Part shown: positions 10,024 through 20,318 of the stretch, one piece after another
Numbering within the stretch: the first letter of the stretch is position 1
Layout: each line of letters starts with the position of its first letter
Source: an uncultured Gammaproteobacteria bacterium
GTDB lineage: Bacteria > Pseudomonadota > Gammaproteobacteria > Pseudomonadales > Azotimanducaceae
Direction of reading: 5' to 3'
NCBI GenBank assembly: GCA_913045175.1
Contig: CAJWQG010000011.1
Coordinates: 1 to 64,000, forward strand
DNA: 64,000 bases
Position numbers and translations under genes: made by a program
The notes under the pieces: model-generated
Database searches by the model: none
The model's input: the letters and a program-made list of their open reading frames with translations, nothing else
Told to the model about the DNA's origin: nothing

Positions 10024-11028
10024 ATGCAAGAATTATTTGTTACTGCGGATGACCGCACGGGTTCCCTGGAGGTTGGCGGTATTATTGCCAATGCGCAGTT
10101 TCCCGTACCTGTTGGTCCTGCGGCACAAGGCGATATCTGCGCCGTCGTAGATATCGCTTCTCGTCATGTGACACCGGAGGTCGCTCGGCAGCGTGTGCTT
10201 GATGTACACCAGATAGAGTCAAGATATCGGTGTCACAAGATGGACGCAGGTTTGCGTGGTAACTGGCCCCACGAAATTATGGCGCTAAATGAACTGGGTT
10301 ATTCAGTCGCAGTCATTCCCAGCTTTCCTGACGCAGGGCGGCGTTGTAAGGATGGTGTTGTCTATATCCATGATGTCCCGGTTCTGGAGGGTCCCTTTGG
10401 ACAAGACCCGTTGACTGCACCCTGTAGCAGTCGACCGGATGAGGTTATGGAAGAAGCGGGATGTACCGGTGGCGATGTGGTGATATGGGATGCGAACGAC
10501 AACGCCGAATTGGAACAGGCAATATCACGGTGTCGTGCAGAGAATAAAATGCTGGTTGGACCGACGGGGGCGATAGGCGCTTATGCCGACACAGTTTTCC
10601 CCAACCTTGCGTCCCGGCAGGTTCCTATCGAGAATCCCGTGTTGATTGTCTGCGGTAGCTTGAATGCCCATAGTCGCGATCAGATCAGCAGGCTCAGTTG
10701 TCCTGTTTATGGATTGGATGACGTTATTCAGGTAGAGAGTCTTTCTATTCTGGCTTCACCGCTACGGTCTGGAGAGGTATCCAATGAAGAAGCCGAGTCG
10801 GTCGCCGAGGCGCTGGCTGACAAGGTCAGTGATATTGAAGTGCGAACGCTATTCGTCATAGGTGGCGATACCGCAGGAGCGATTGTTGGGGATGAGACAC
10901 TGGACGTACTGGGTACGGTAGCGCCGGGTATCCCAATATCCCGGTTTCGCGACGGACTTCTTGTTACCAAGGGTGGTGGTATTGGGACACCGGATATTCT
11001 GGTCAATCTTCTGGGAGGCCCGGAATGA
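10024..11028 (+). CDS. Four-carbon acid sugar kinase family protein (DUF1537), second divergent paralog
   Basis: MQELFVTADDRTGSLEVGG...KMDAGLRGNWPHEIMAL...LFVIGGDTAGAIVGDETLDVLG. Confidence 0.8.
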   Translation: MQELFVTADDRTGSLEVGGIIANAQFPVPVGPAAQGDICAVVDIASRHVTPEVARQRVLDVHQIESRYRCHKMDAGLRGNWPHEIMALNELGYSVAVIPSFPDAGRRCKDGVVYIHDVPVLEGPFGQDPLTAPCSSRPDEVMEEAGCTGGDVVIWDANDNAELEQAISRCRAENKMLVGPTGAIGAYADTVFPNLASRQVPIENPVLIVCGSLNAHSRDQISRLSCPVYGLDDVIQVESLSILASPLRSGEVSNEEAESVAEALADKVSDIEVRTLFVIGGDTAGAIVGDETLDVLGTVAPGIPISRFRDGLLVTKGGGIGTPDILVNLLGGPE

Positions 11029-12011
11029 AGCCGATGGCGATTACCATGGGTGATGCTTCGGGCGTTGGTCCGGAGATTGTCTTGCGCCGGTACGCTGCAG
11101 GTGAGCTCGATGACAACGTTTTGGTTTATGGGGATGCGGCAATTCTTCGAGCGGGTTCAGGTTTGCTTGGACTCTCGATTGAGCCCCACGTGGTAGGCGG
11201 TGCCGATGATGCAGTTTCAGGTCGTTTAAACGTCGTTGACCTCGCAAGACTAGGTGCTGGTGATCTGACACCGGGGGAATTGAACAAGCGCTCAGGAAGC
11301 GCGGCCCGCGACTATGTCGAGAAGGCCACCTTGGATGCGTTGGAGGGAACCGTTGCTGGCGTAGTAACCCTTCCTATGAATAAAGAAGCGACACAGATGA
11401 CTGATGCGTCGTTTGTAGGGCACACCGAGTTTATTGCCGGGCTTTGCGGGGTTAGCAACTTTTCCATGATGTTAACTACGAGCGATGTCGCGGTATCGCA
11501 CGTTAGTACCCACGTTGCGCTTTCCGAGGCGATTCGTCTGGTCACCGGTGAGCGGGTCGGAGGTGTCATCGAGTTAACTCATACAACTCTGGCCAGGTTT
11601 ATTGATCGGCCTCGAATCGCTGTCTGTGGTCTCAATCCTCATGCTGGCGAGCATGGCATGTTTGGCGAGGAGGATATGGAGATTATTGCACCGGCGATTG
11701 AATCTGCTAATGCCAAGGGTATGCAGGTATCAGGACCACATCCGGCCGACACAGTGTTCTACCAGGCTATTCACAACGATCAACACGATGCCGTTATCTG
11801 TATGTATCACGATCAGGGACATGCGCCCATGAAACTGGTTGGTTTTGAGTCCGCAGTCAACGTGACCATCGGTCTGCCGATTATTCGTACTTCGGTAGAT
11901 CATGGCACGGCTTTCGATATTGCCTGGCAAGGCAAAGCGTTTACTTCTTCACTGGCCTATGCGCTGGACTATGCATGGAAATTAACTGGCCTGAAAACTA
12001 ACCGCGCATAA
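11025..12011 (+). CDS. PdxA-like 4-phosphate dehydrogenase (4-hydroxythreonine-4-phosphate dehydrogenase family; PdxA2-type candidate)
   Basis: MAITMGDASGVGPEIVLR...GLNPHAGEHGMFGEED...YHDQGHAPMKLVGFESAVNVTIGLPIIRTSVDHGTAFDIAW. Confidence 0.9.
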   Translation: MKPMAITMGDASGVGPEIVLRRYAAGELDDNVLVYGDAAILRAGSGLLGLSIEPHVVGGADDAVSGRLNVVDLARLGAGDLTPGELNKRSGSAARDYVEKATLDALEGTVAGVVTLPMNKEATQMTDASFVGHTEFIAGLCGVSNFSMMLTTSDVAVSHVSTHVALSEAIRLVTGERVGGVIELTHTTLARFIDRPRIAVCGLNPHAGEHGMFGEEDMEIIAPAIESANAKGMQVSGPHPADTVFYQAIHNDQHDAVICMYHDQGHAPMKLVGFESAVNVTIGLPIIRTSVDHGTAFDIAWQGKAFTSSLAYALDYAWKLTGLKTNRA

Positions 12012-12063
12012 GTACTGCTTAAGGTGGTACCCTTTTGCGTCTTTTTGTATGGATAACTAGTTG

Positions 12064-13200
12064 ATGGAAATTCACGGCTACTGCGATGAAAAATTCGCGA
12101 TAGTGCGGGACGAGTTCGAACGAAACTTCACCGAGAGGGAGGACGTTGGTGCCAGTTTCGCCGTGACGGTCGACGGTGAGTATGTGATCGATATCTGGGG
12201 TGGTCATCGCGATGGCGCCAAGACCTTGCCCTGGGAGAAGGACACGATCGTTAATGTCTTTTCGTCAACCAAGCCCATGTATTATCTTGCCGCATTGATG
12301 TTGGTCGACCGTGGCGAGTTGGATTTCTACGAGAAGGTTACTCGCTACTGGCCCGAGTACGGCCAGAACGGCAAGGAGAATACAGAGGTACGGCATTTTA
12401 TGTCTCACTCTGCGGGGTTACCGGGTTTTGGCGAACAACTCACGCTGCCTCAGTTATGTAATTGGGACTATGTCATCCAATTACTGGAACGCCAGGAGCC
12501 GTGGTGGCCACCGGGAACCCTCGCGCACTACCATGCGCTGACACAGGGCTTTCTCGTTGGCGAACTCGTACGCAGGATAACTGGAAAATCGCTCGGGACA
12601 TTCTTCCGCGATGAGATTGCTCAGCCACTGGGCGCAGACTTTTACATTGGTGTGGATCCCAGCCTCTTTCCTCGCGTGGCAGAGATGTTGATGGTGCCAC
12701 CGTGGCCTGAAGGCCACGAGCAACCCAAGCCACCTGCTATGCCCGAGGAACTAAAGGGTCGGGTGGATGGTATTCCGGATTGCATGCCTGGTGAGACAAA
12801 TTCAGAAATCTGGCGTCGCGCGGAAGTGCCGGCGGGAAACGGTCACGGCAATGCCCGATCAGTCGCGCGCGTTTCAAGTCTGGTGGCTAACGGCGGGACT
12901 GTTGACGGCGTGACCCTGCTGTCAGAAGAAGGTGTAGAGCGGATCTTCGATAAGCAGATGGTTATGGGAGACGTTCAACTGGGTATGGGCTACGGGTTGA
13001 ATCAGAAGCGCGTTGGCGCACCGGATGAATCGAAGGTGTGCTGGTGGGGTGGCGCAGGTGGTTCGACCAATTTGGTGGATATGACGCATAGGGCAAGCAT
13101 GTCTTATGTGATGAACCAGATGAATTACGATATTGTGGGTAGTCCAAGAGGGTTCGGCTTGCATAAGAGTGTCTACAAGGCGCTGCGAGCAACAGCATAA
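12064..13200 (+). CDS. Beta-lactamase family serine hydrolase (class C/EstB-like)
   Basis: VNVFSSTKPMYYLAALMLVDRGELDFYEKVTRYWPEY (SxxK), YHALTQGFLVGELVRRITGKS. Confidence 0.9.
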   Translation: MEIHGYCDEKFAIVRDEFERNFTEREDVGASFAVTVDGEYVIDIWGGHRDGAKTLPWEKDTIVNVFSSTKPMYYLAALMLVDRGELDFYEKVTRYWPEYGQNGKENTEVRHFMSHSAGLPGFGEQLTLPQLCNWDYVIQLLERQEPWWPPGTLAHYHALTQGFLVGELVRRITGKSLGTFFRDEIAQPLGADFYIGVDPSLFPRVAEMLMVPPWPEGHEQPKPPAMPEELKGRVDGIPDCMPGETNSEIWRRAEVPAGNGHGNARSVARVSSLVANGGTVDGVTLLSEEGVERIFDKQMVMGDVQLGMGYGLNQKRVGAPDESKVCWWGGAGGSTNLVDMTHRASMSYVMNQMNYDIVGSPRGFGLHKSVYKALRATA

Positions 13201-13228
13201 TTAATAACTATTTAAGTAGAGGACAACA

Positions 13229-14017
13229 ATGGATATAGGTGTTGAAGGGAAGGTGGCTATTGTCACTGGAGGAAGCAATGGTATTGGCAGGGGGGCTGCT
13301 GAACGCTTATCGGCAGAAGGAGCACTCGTTGCCATAGTTTCCAGAACCCAGGAGGATCTGGATCGCGTTTCGGCTGAAATCAGCGCGTCTTCTGGCAACG
13401 AGGTAATAGGACTCGCCGCCGACGTAAGCAATGAGGAGAACGTTAAGGCCGTGGTTGATACGGTCGTCGAGAAATGGGGCCGTGTAGATATTCTCGTCAA
13501 CAATGCCGGTACTTCGATGGGATCAACATTTGAAGGTATGACTAACGAAATGGTAGAGCAGGATTTCGCGCTCAAGGTAATGGGGGCTATCTACTGCACG
13601 CGACACGCCCTGCCGCACCTCAAGAAAACCCGTGGCGCTATCTGCAACACCACGACGCCGGGCGGTAAAGCCCCAGGGGTTGGTAGCCAACCAACTGCTT
13701 TGTCTCGTGCCTCGGGTATTTCACTCACCAAAGCCTGGTCCAGAGAATTTGCGGAACACGGTGTTCGAGTGAATACAGTATGTGTCGGGTTGCTGAAAAG
13801 CAGGCAGCATCAACGCAGATGGGAAGCATCGCAGGAGAAAAACCCTGATCGTTCTCTGGAAGAGCAGTATGAGTTGATGGGCAAGAATGTTCCCCTCGGT
13901 AGAGTTGGTGAAGCATCCGAAGCAGGCGATGTGATTGCGTTTCTATGTTCTGAAAGCGCGAGCTATGTGACGGGTGCATCGGTCAATGTTGATGGCGGGT
14001 CATCACCGGTGGTCTAA
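13229..14017 (+). CDS. SDR family NAD(P)-dependent oxidoreductase
   Basis: VAIVTGGSNGIGRGAAERLSAEGA...DILVNNAGTSMG...CSESASYVTGASVNVDGG. The usual YxxxK catalytic Tyr is not obvious (TALSRASGISLTKAW). Confidence 0.9.
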   Translation: MDIGVEGKVAIVTGGSNGIGRGAAERLSAEGALVAIVSRTQEDLDRVSAEISASSGNEVIGLAADVSNEENVKAVVDTVVEKWGRVDILVNNAGTSMGSTFEGMTNEMVEQDFALKVMGAIYCTRHALPHLKKTRGAICNTTTPGGKAPGVGSQPTALSRASGISLTKAWSREFAEHGVRVNTVCVGLLKSRQHQRRWEASQEKNPDRSLEEQYELMGKNVPLGRVGEASEAGDVIAFLCSESASYVTGASVNVDGGSSPVV

Positions 14018-14018
14018 A

Positions 14019-14630
14019 TCAGGCAGGTCGTGCGATACCTCGATAGTTGTAGGTTGCCCATCTCGGGCCCTTCAGATATCCCTCGTCGAGCTGATCAAAT
14101 TTGAAGCCAGCATCGGGAATCGATCTATGCGGTTCTCGATTCAGGTTGCAACCACCAGAGAAACGTCGCCAGGTTGGATTCAGGCGGTGTTGCCACTTTT
14201 CCACATTGGCATCAGGTGAGCGACCATGTTCAACGAAGATAAGTTCGCCATCCGGTTTTAACACGCGGCGTACTTCCGCGAGCGTATCCATTGGATTGGG
14301 TATGGTGCACAAAGACCAGGTAATTACCGCCGTATCAAAATAGTTATTCTCACCAGAAAGAACTTCCGCGGTATCGGCGATAAACTCCACGTCAATGTTG
14401 TTATCTTTTGCCAGTTCCCTGGCATATGCCTGGAGTTCCAGCGATGGATCCACCCCGGTGACTTTGACGCCCTTGTCATAAAAAGGCAGGTTGAGCCCGG
14501 AGCCGATACCGACTTCCAGAACCCTCCCTTTGGCGAGCGGAATCAGTTTTGCACGCAGACGAGTTAGGTCTGGTGTCTTCATAACAAGATTCAGGATCTT
14601 TGGTAACAGGTGCTTCTCGTAGAAACCCAT
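14019..14630 (-). CDS. Class I SAM-dependent methyltransferase
   Basis: GRVLEVGIGSGLNLPFYDKGVKVTGVDPS...AEVRRVLKPDGELIFVEHG. Confidence 0.9.
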   Translation of the reverse strand: MGFYEKHLLPKILNLVMKTPDLTRLRAKLIPLAKGRVLEVGIGSGLNLPFYDKGVKVTGVDPSLELQAYARELAKDNNIDVEFIADTAEVLSGENNYFDTAVITWSLCTIPNPMDTLAEVRRVLKPDGELIFVEHGRSPDANVEKWQHRLNPTWRRFSGGCNLNREPHRSIPDAGFKFDQLDEGYLKGPRWATYNYRGIARPA

Positions 14631-14726
14631 GGTTCACCTCCGCCTAAAATTCACATTGCGTTTTATCATGCTTTAAGTTCGAATCTGAGAATAGCTATGA
14701 CGAAATCACTTTGATAAGTGTAACGC

Positions 14727-15887
14727 ATGCCCGATATTCCCCTGACTCTTGATGATGTAACGCCACAGTGGCTGACGGAAGCGCTGGGCGAAAACGAAGG
14801 CAGGATCATTCGATTCTCGAGTGAAGTTGTGGGCGAGGGTGCAGGGTTTCTGGGTGACATAGTGCGAATCACCCCGGAAACTGAAACGGGTACTATCCGA
14901 CCGCTCATATTGAAAATGCCGACAGCGACTGCCAATCGAAGAATTGGACAGATGCTCGGTGTCTATGAACGCGAGGTGCGGTTCTACAGGGAACTTCAGC
15001 CGAAAGTGTCGATTCGTACTCCCATGCCGTTCCATTGCGATATGGACGAGTCTGATCCCGCTCGATCACTTAAAGATCTGAAGTTACTGAAAAAGTTGCC
15101 GGTATGGCTTGTGAAACTGTTGTTACCAGTTGTTTCCAGGTTGGCAGGTAATGCTGGCCACCGTTACGTTCTGCTGATGGAAGATCTGGGCCCCTTCAGA
15201 ATGGGTGATCAGCTCAGTGTTTGTACTCAGGAAGACGCGATGATGGCAGTCGCTGCATTGGCGAAACTGCATGCTGACTTTTTTGAACAGGATCTCTCAG
15301 ACTACCCATGGGTAATCCCCTTTGACCTCGGTGCCAGATACCTGCAAATCGTGATGGAAAAAAACTACGACGAATTTTGTGTCAGGCATCAGGAAATTAT
15401 GTCGGATCAACATCGTCAGATATTGAAATGGCTGTTGGAGCACGCCGAGGAATTTGTACGCTCCATCGCGCAGCTACCCTATACGCTACTCCATGGGGAC
15501 TATCGCCCTGACAATCTCTGTTTCGATGATGGACGCGGTGAACTGATCGTGATGGATTGGCAGACCTTGCTCCAGGGGCCGATTGGAGTGGATGTTGCCT
15601 ATTTCATTGCTTCTACGGAGTTGGATGTTCCGGAGAGTGAACTACTGGAACATTATGTCAGGACTATGGCGGATTCTGGTGTCAGGATGTCGCCTGCAAG
15701 GATTCGCTTCGAGTATGAAATGGGCGTGCTGGCAAGTTTGCAGAGGATCATGCTGCTGGGATCCGATGATGTTGAGTTCGGTGAGGGTCGAGGGCCTGAA
15801 CTGCTGGAACAGGCCACCATGCGGTTCTTTAAAGCGGCTGAGAATATCAATCTTGATACCTTGCTTCAGGGGCAAATACCCCCTTAG
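14727..15887 (+). CDS. Phosphotransferase family protein (aminoglycoside/ecdysteroid kinase-like fold)
   Basis: YTLLHGDYRPDNLCFDD...ELIVMDWQTLLQGPIGVDVAYFI. Confidence 0.85.
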   Translation: MPDIPLTLDDVTPQWLTEALGENEGRIIRFSSEVVGEGAGFLGDIVRITPETETGTIRPLILKMPTATANRRIGQMLGVYEREVRFYRELQPKVSIRTPMPFHCDMDESDPARSLKDLKLLKKLPVWLVKLLLPVVSRLAGNAGHRYVLLMEDLGPFRMGDQLSVCTQEDAMMAVAALAKLHADFFEQDLSDYPWVIPFDLGARYLQIVMEKNYDEFCVRHQEIMSDQHRQILKWLLEHAEEFVRSIAQLPYTLLHGDYRPDNLCFDDGRGELIVMDWQTLLQGPIGVDVAYFIASTELDVPESELLEHYVRTMADSGVRMSPARIRFEYEMGVLASLQRIMLLGSDDVEFGEGRGPELLEQATMRFFKAAENINLDTLLQGQIPP

Positions 15888-16009
15888 CTAGTTTCTGTCC
15901 ACAAAGTCCTGATTCTGCGCGAGGAGAAACGGCATTCCAAAGGAAATTGTAAAGAAAACAATTACTTGCAAAGAAACTAGAGGCACGATCTTGGGTTTTG
16001 GGACAAGAA

Positions 16010-17002
16010 CTAGCTCAACTGTTGTGCTGCCTCCATGGTGATTTCATAGGACCTCAAACGAGCCTGGTGGTCGAATACGGAAGATGCCAGAATTAATTCG
16101 TCCGCATTATGCTCTTTTATGAAAGCTGCCATTCCCTCTTTGATTTCGTTGACGTCTCCGAAGGCGGCGCAACGGGGTGTGTTATCGAGAATATGGAGTT
16201 CCTGTTTTGAGAGCGTGTCACGCAGGTTCTCGACAGGGGGTGGCAGTTGTCTCGGGGCTCCCGTTCGCATACTCAGTAGCGACAGCATGGATGAACTCCG
16301 AAGGTAATCGGCTTCTTCCGTCGTGTCTGCAGCGCAGACATTAAACCCAAGCATCAGGTAGGGGGCCTGCAACTGTTCCGAAGGCTTGAAGTGCTCCCGA
16401 TAGACTTCGGTAGCCTGGGTGAGCATCCCTGGAGCGAAGTGTGAGGCGAATGCGAAAGGCAGGCCTAACATGCCAGCCAGCTGCGCGCCAAACAGGCTCG
16501 AGCCGAGGATCCAAAGTGGCACATTGGTGCCTGCGCCGGGTACTGCGGTGACTCGCTGACCCGGCTCCTTTTCCTTGAAGTAGTGCTGCAATTCGACCAC
16601 GTCGCGAGGAAAGTCATCGACGTTACCCGTCAACGAGCGACGCAGCGCATGGGCGGTAATCTGATCCGTCCCTGGTGCACGACCTAGTCCAAGATCAATT
16701 CGACCCGGATATAGTGATGCCAGCGTACCGAACTGCTCGGCGATTACGAGGGGCGCATGATTGGGTAGCATGATGCCACCCGCACCGACTCGAATAGCTG
16801 AAGTCCCTCCCGCAAGATGACCGATGACTACGGCCGTTGCCGCACTCGCAATACCTATCATGTTGTGGTGTTCCGCTACCCAATAGCGTTTATAGCCCCA
16901 CTTCTCGGCATGTTGAATAAGATCGAGTGAGTTCGCGAGCGCGGTACCCGGGTTACTACCCTCTGTGATCGGTGAAAGATCAAGAATCGAAAAATGAGTC
17001 AT
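16010..17002 (-). CDS. LLM-class flavin-dependent oxidoreductase (luciferase-like)
   Basis: [72 protein letters not shown]. Confidence 0.95.
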   Translation of the reverse strand: MTHFSILDLSPITEGSNPGTALANSLDLIQHAEKWGYKRYWVAEHHNMIGIASAATAVVIGHLAGGTSAIRVGAGGIMLPNHAPLVIAEQFGTLASLYPGRIDLGLGRAPGTDQITAHALRRSLTGNVDDFPRDVVELQHYFKEKEPGQRVTAVPGAGTNVPLWILGSSLFGAQLAGMLGLPFAFASHFAPGMLTQATEVYREHFKPSEQLQAPYLMLGFNVCAADTTEEADYLRSSSMLSLLSMRTGAPRQLPPPVENLRDTLSKQELHILDNTPRCAAFGDVNEIKEGMAAFIKEHNADELILASSVFDHQARLRSYEITMEAAQQLS

Positions 17003-17958
17003 AGGATAAGCACTTTACCAATTACCTGACGGTCTGATATCACCTGGTACGCATCAACTATTTCATCCATGGTAAATCGGTGAGAGATATGCGGTTTGAT
17101 ACGGCCCTTCACGAGGTAGTCCATCAATGTGTCCGCGTACTCCCTGGCAAGTTCAGGTCGTCTTTGTTGCAGAGTGCCGACGGAGTATCCAATGACGCTC
17201 GCGTCTTTTACCAGCAGGTGATTGGTTTTAGCGAGAGCTGCCCGGCCGCTGGTAAAACCCACGATGAGAATTCTGCCGTAGGGAGCAATACATCGCATGG
17301 ATTCATCGAATATATCGCCGCCAACAGGATCGTAAATGACATCCGCGCCAAGTCCACCGGTGAGTTCCTTAACCTGATCCCGAAATCCATCGCTGTAATT
17401 GATGATCTCATCAGCACCAAACTCCTTAACCACTTCAAGTTTGGCATCGGAGCTCGCCGTCGCGATTACTCTTGCGCCCATCATTTTGCCCAGGTCGACC
17501 GCAGCAAGGCCGACGCCGCCCGCGGCGCCGTGGACCAGCAACGTCTCACCCGATTGCAGTCGCGCAAGTTTCAAACCGTGGAGTGCGGTGAGGTAGTTAT
17601 TGCCAAAAGCTGCTGCCGCTTCAAGGTCAATACCGTCAGGGAGTTTCGTTACCGCGGAAGCTGGAACGTTCACGATTTCTACACAACCCCCTGGAGCGAC
17701 GACCTGGTCGCCTGTCGTGAATCCCGCAACTTCATCTCCGACGGCAGTGACGACTCCGCTGCCATCGCCGCCAACGACATAGGGTGGTTCCCTTGTATCC
17801 TGGTAGTTACCGGCCATACGAACCAGATCGCTGAACGCGATACCCCGAACCTTCAGGTTCACCTGAAGCTCGCCAGGCGCGGGTGGCCCAGGGGGGTCAA
17901 TATCCTTTACGACCAGGTCCTTTGGCGTGCCAAATTTTTCACATAGGACAGCTTTCAA
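16999..17958 (-). CDS. NADPH:quinone oxidoreductase family protein (MDR zinc-independent)
   Basis: [23 protein letters not shown]...[31 protein letters not shown]; start TTG 17958 inferred, 4 bp after the upstream stop. Confidence 0.85.
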   Translation of the reverse strand: MKAVLCEKFGTPKDLVVKDIDPPGPPAPGELQVNLKVRGIAFSDLVRMAGNYQDTREPPYVVGGDGSGVVTAVGDEVAGFTTGDQVVAPGGCVEIVNVPASAVTKLPDGIDLEAAAAFGNNYLTALHGLKLARLQSGETLLVHGAAGGVGLAAVDLGKMMGARVIATASSDAKLEVVKEFGADEIINYSDGFRDQVKELTGGLGADVIYDPVGGDIFDESMRCIAPYGRILIVGFTSGRAALAKTNHLLVKDASVIGYSVGTLQQRRPELAREYADTLMDYLVKGRIKPHISHRFTMDEIVDAYQVISDRQVIGKVLIL

Positions 17959-17962
17959 TGGT

Positions 17963-18967
17963 TCAGTCCCCGATACGAACGATACGAGTACCGATGTTTC
18001 CACCGGCGAGCAGATCAACGAACGCAGCGGGTGCTTTTTCCAGGCCGTCGAACTCATCGTTCAGCGGCGACAGTGTGCCGGATTTTATCCAGCCCTTTAT
18101 TTCTTCTCTTGCTGACGCAAACTGGCTGGCGTAATCGAATATCAGGAATCCTTCCATACGAATTCGTTTGTTGACCAGCAAGCCGGGGATTCCGGTCGGT
18201 GCCGCACCAGGATTAGATGTATCGTACTGCGACACTACGCCACAGCAGACGATGCGTGAGTGCACGTTCATGCGACGCAGTGCCATACCCAGGATATCGC
18301 CGCCGGTATTGTCGAAATAAATATCGACGCCGTTTGGACAGGCTTCTTTGAGTTCACTACGAAAATCCTCTGACTTATAGGAAACCGATCCGTCGAAACC
18401 AACCTTTGTCTGTAGCTGCTGACATTTCTCCGGAGTGCTGGTGATACCGACAGTCTGGCATCCCTTTATTTTTGCTATCTGTCCTACCATGTGTCCAACG
18501 GATCCGGCAGCAGCGGAGACCAGCACAGTGTTGCCGTCTTCCGGTTTACCTACGTCCAGCAGGCCGAAATAGGCCGTGAGTCCGTTGGTTCCAAGGGCGC
18601 CAAGGTAGTGCGCAGGGTCTACGTCGTCCGTGACTTTAACCAGACCTTCTGCCTTGTGTACCGAGTAGTCCTGCCACCCTGAGCCACAAACGACGAGATC
18701 GCCTGGAGAAAGGATGGCGGAGTTAGACTTCTCTACTCGTGCGACACCAGTGCCACCCATAACAACATTGACGTTGGGGCTGCCGGCATAACTCGCGCTG
18801 CCCTGCAGTCCTGCTCTACTACCTGCTGCGACTGTTATCACCAGGGTACGGCAGAGTACCTCATCTTCTCCTGGTTCCGGGACGGCCGTCGTTTCTATGC
18901 GATAGTTTGATTCAGACAATTTGTCTTCTGGTAGCGAGTCGATAAGTACCTGTCTGTTTTCTGTCAT
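17963..18967 (-). CDS. NADP-dependent oxidoreductase (MDR; prostaglandin reductase/CurA-like)
   Basis: MTENRQVLIDSLPEDKLSESNYRIE...VLVSAAAGSVGHMVGQIAKIKGCQTVGITST; internal ATG at 18967. Confidence 0.9.
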   Translation of the reverse strand: MTENRQVLIDSLPEDKLSESNYRIETTAVPEPGEDEVLCRTLVITVAAGSRAGLQGSASYAGSPNVNVVMGGTGVARVEKSNSAILSPGDLVVCGSGWQDYSVHKAEGLVKVTDDVDPAHYLGALGTNGLTAYFGLLDVGKPEDGNTVLVSAAAGSVGHMVGQIAKIKGCQTVGITSTPEKCQQLQTKVGFDGSVSYKSEDFRSELKEACPNGVDIYFDNTGGDILGMALRRMNVHSRIVCCGVVSQYDTSNPGAAPTGIPGLLVNKRIRMEGFLIFDYASQFASAREEIKGWIKSGTLSPLNDEFDGLEKAPAAFVDLLAGGNIGTRIVRIGD

Positions 18968-19082
18968 GTTGTTTCCATCGAAGGTTGAGTCAAGGCGCGT
19001 ATTGTAGCGGGCATTGGCCCGAATGGCATGGTGCTGGGTTTTCATGGTACTTTTCTGATTCTGCAATAGTAGTGGGTCAGCA

Positions 19083-20318
19083 GTGGAGAATAACCAGGGA
19101 GTACTCGTTGCTTGCCATGAGTGCGATGCGTTGTATCGACGGGAACCGATTCCAGTCAATGCCCGGGCGAACTGCACCCGATGCGGGAGCGTCCTGTATC
19201 GCCAGATTCCAGATGCAATGAACCGTTGTATTGCGCTATATCTGGCGGCACTGATGCTCTGGATCATGGCAAACAGCTATCCGTTTTTATCTCTTAAGGT
19301 TGGTGGTCTGGTCGAAGAGAACCTTCTGTATAGTGGTGGCTGGGCACTGTATAAGTTTGGCATGCCCGAGCTTGGGGTCCTAGTATTCCTAACGAGTATT
19401 GTTTTCCCGTTTGTCACCATTACTGGCCTGTTGTATCTGTTGATTCCGTTGCGTTTTTCTCACGTGCCGCCTTTTCGCGGAAGAGTCGTTCGCGTGGTAA
19501 CCACTCTGGAGCCCTGGAGTCTGATCGGGGTGTTCTTCCTGGGCACATTGATTTCCGTGGTCAAACTGCAGGACCTGGCAACGGTGATTCCGGGACTGTC
19601 ATTATTTGCGTTCGCAGCCCTGTTGTTTGTCTATAGTGGGGCGCGAGCGAATTTCGATTCTGAACTCATTTGGGCCGACAAACCAAATCTACGCGAGGAT
19701 GGCCTTGGAGGCAGTACCAGCGTGGTTAATTGTCATACCTGTGGCATGCTGCATCTAAGGGACACCCATCCGGAACGCTGTGTAAGGTGCGACGCGCCAA
19801 TTCATTTTAGGGTAGAGGATAGCCTGCACAGAACCTGGGCGCTGTTGGGTGCAGCGACGTTAATGTTGATTCCGGCAAACCTCTATCCTGTGATGACCGT
19901 GACTAAGCTGGGTAAAGGTGACCCAAGCACGATTATTTCCGGTGTGATAGATCTGATGCACGCAGGACTCTGGGGGCTTGCATTTATTGTGCTGTTAGCG
20001 AGTATCGTTGTTCCGGTTGCGAAGTTGCTGACCTTAAGTTTCCTGCTGACTTCGGTACGGCGCGGTTCGCAGTGGCGTCCTCGAGACAGAACGCTGCTAT
20101 ATCGAGTTACTGAGGTAGTTGGTGCCTGGTCTATGGTCGATGTGTTTCTTGTGGGTATGCTTGCGGGGTTGGTGAGCCTCGGTTTTCTGGCCACGATTGA
20201 ACCGGGCATTGGGGCGACATTTTTTGGGGGAGCGGTGATTCTTACCATGTTGGCAGCCCATAGTTTTGATCCACGTCTCATATGGGATGGGATGGTCTCT
20301 GAGGAAGACGATAAGTGA
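19083..20318 (+). CDS. pqiA: Paraquat-inducible protein A family (PqiA)
   Basis: Two CxxC zinc-ribbon-like segments (CHECDALYRREP...CTRCGS; CHTCGMLHLRD...CVRCDAP), each followed by TM bundles. Confidence 0.9.
   Translation: MENNQGVLVACHECDALYRREPIPVNARANCTRCGSVLYRQIPDAMNRCIALYLAALMLWIMANSYPFLSLKVGGLVEENLLYSGGWALYKFGMPELGVLVFLTSIVFPFVTITGLLYLLIPLRFSHVPPFRGRVVRVVTTLEPWSLIGVFFLGTLISVVKLQDLATVIPGLSLFAFAALLFVYSGARANFDSELIWADKPNLREDGLGGSTSVVNCHTCGMLHLRDTHPERCVRCDAPIHFRVEDSLHRTWALLGAATLMLIPANLYPVMTVTKLGKGDPSTIISGVIDLMHAGLWGLAFIVLLASIVVPVAKLLTLSFLLTSVRRGSQWRPRDRTLLYRVTEVVGAWSMVDVFLVGMLAGLVSLGFLATIEPGIGATFFGGAVILTMLAAHSFDPRLIWDGMVSEEDDK

Noticed and set aside
17080-17946. 288-aa plus-strand ORF antisense to the quinone oxidoreductase gene
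   Set aside because: Shadow ORF opposite a clear MDR enzyme; no domain signal.
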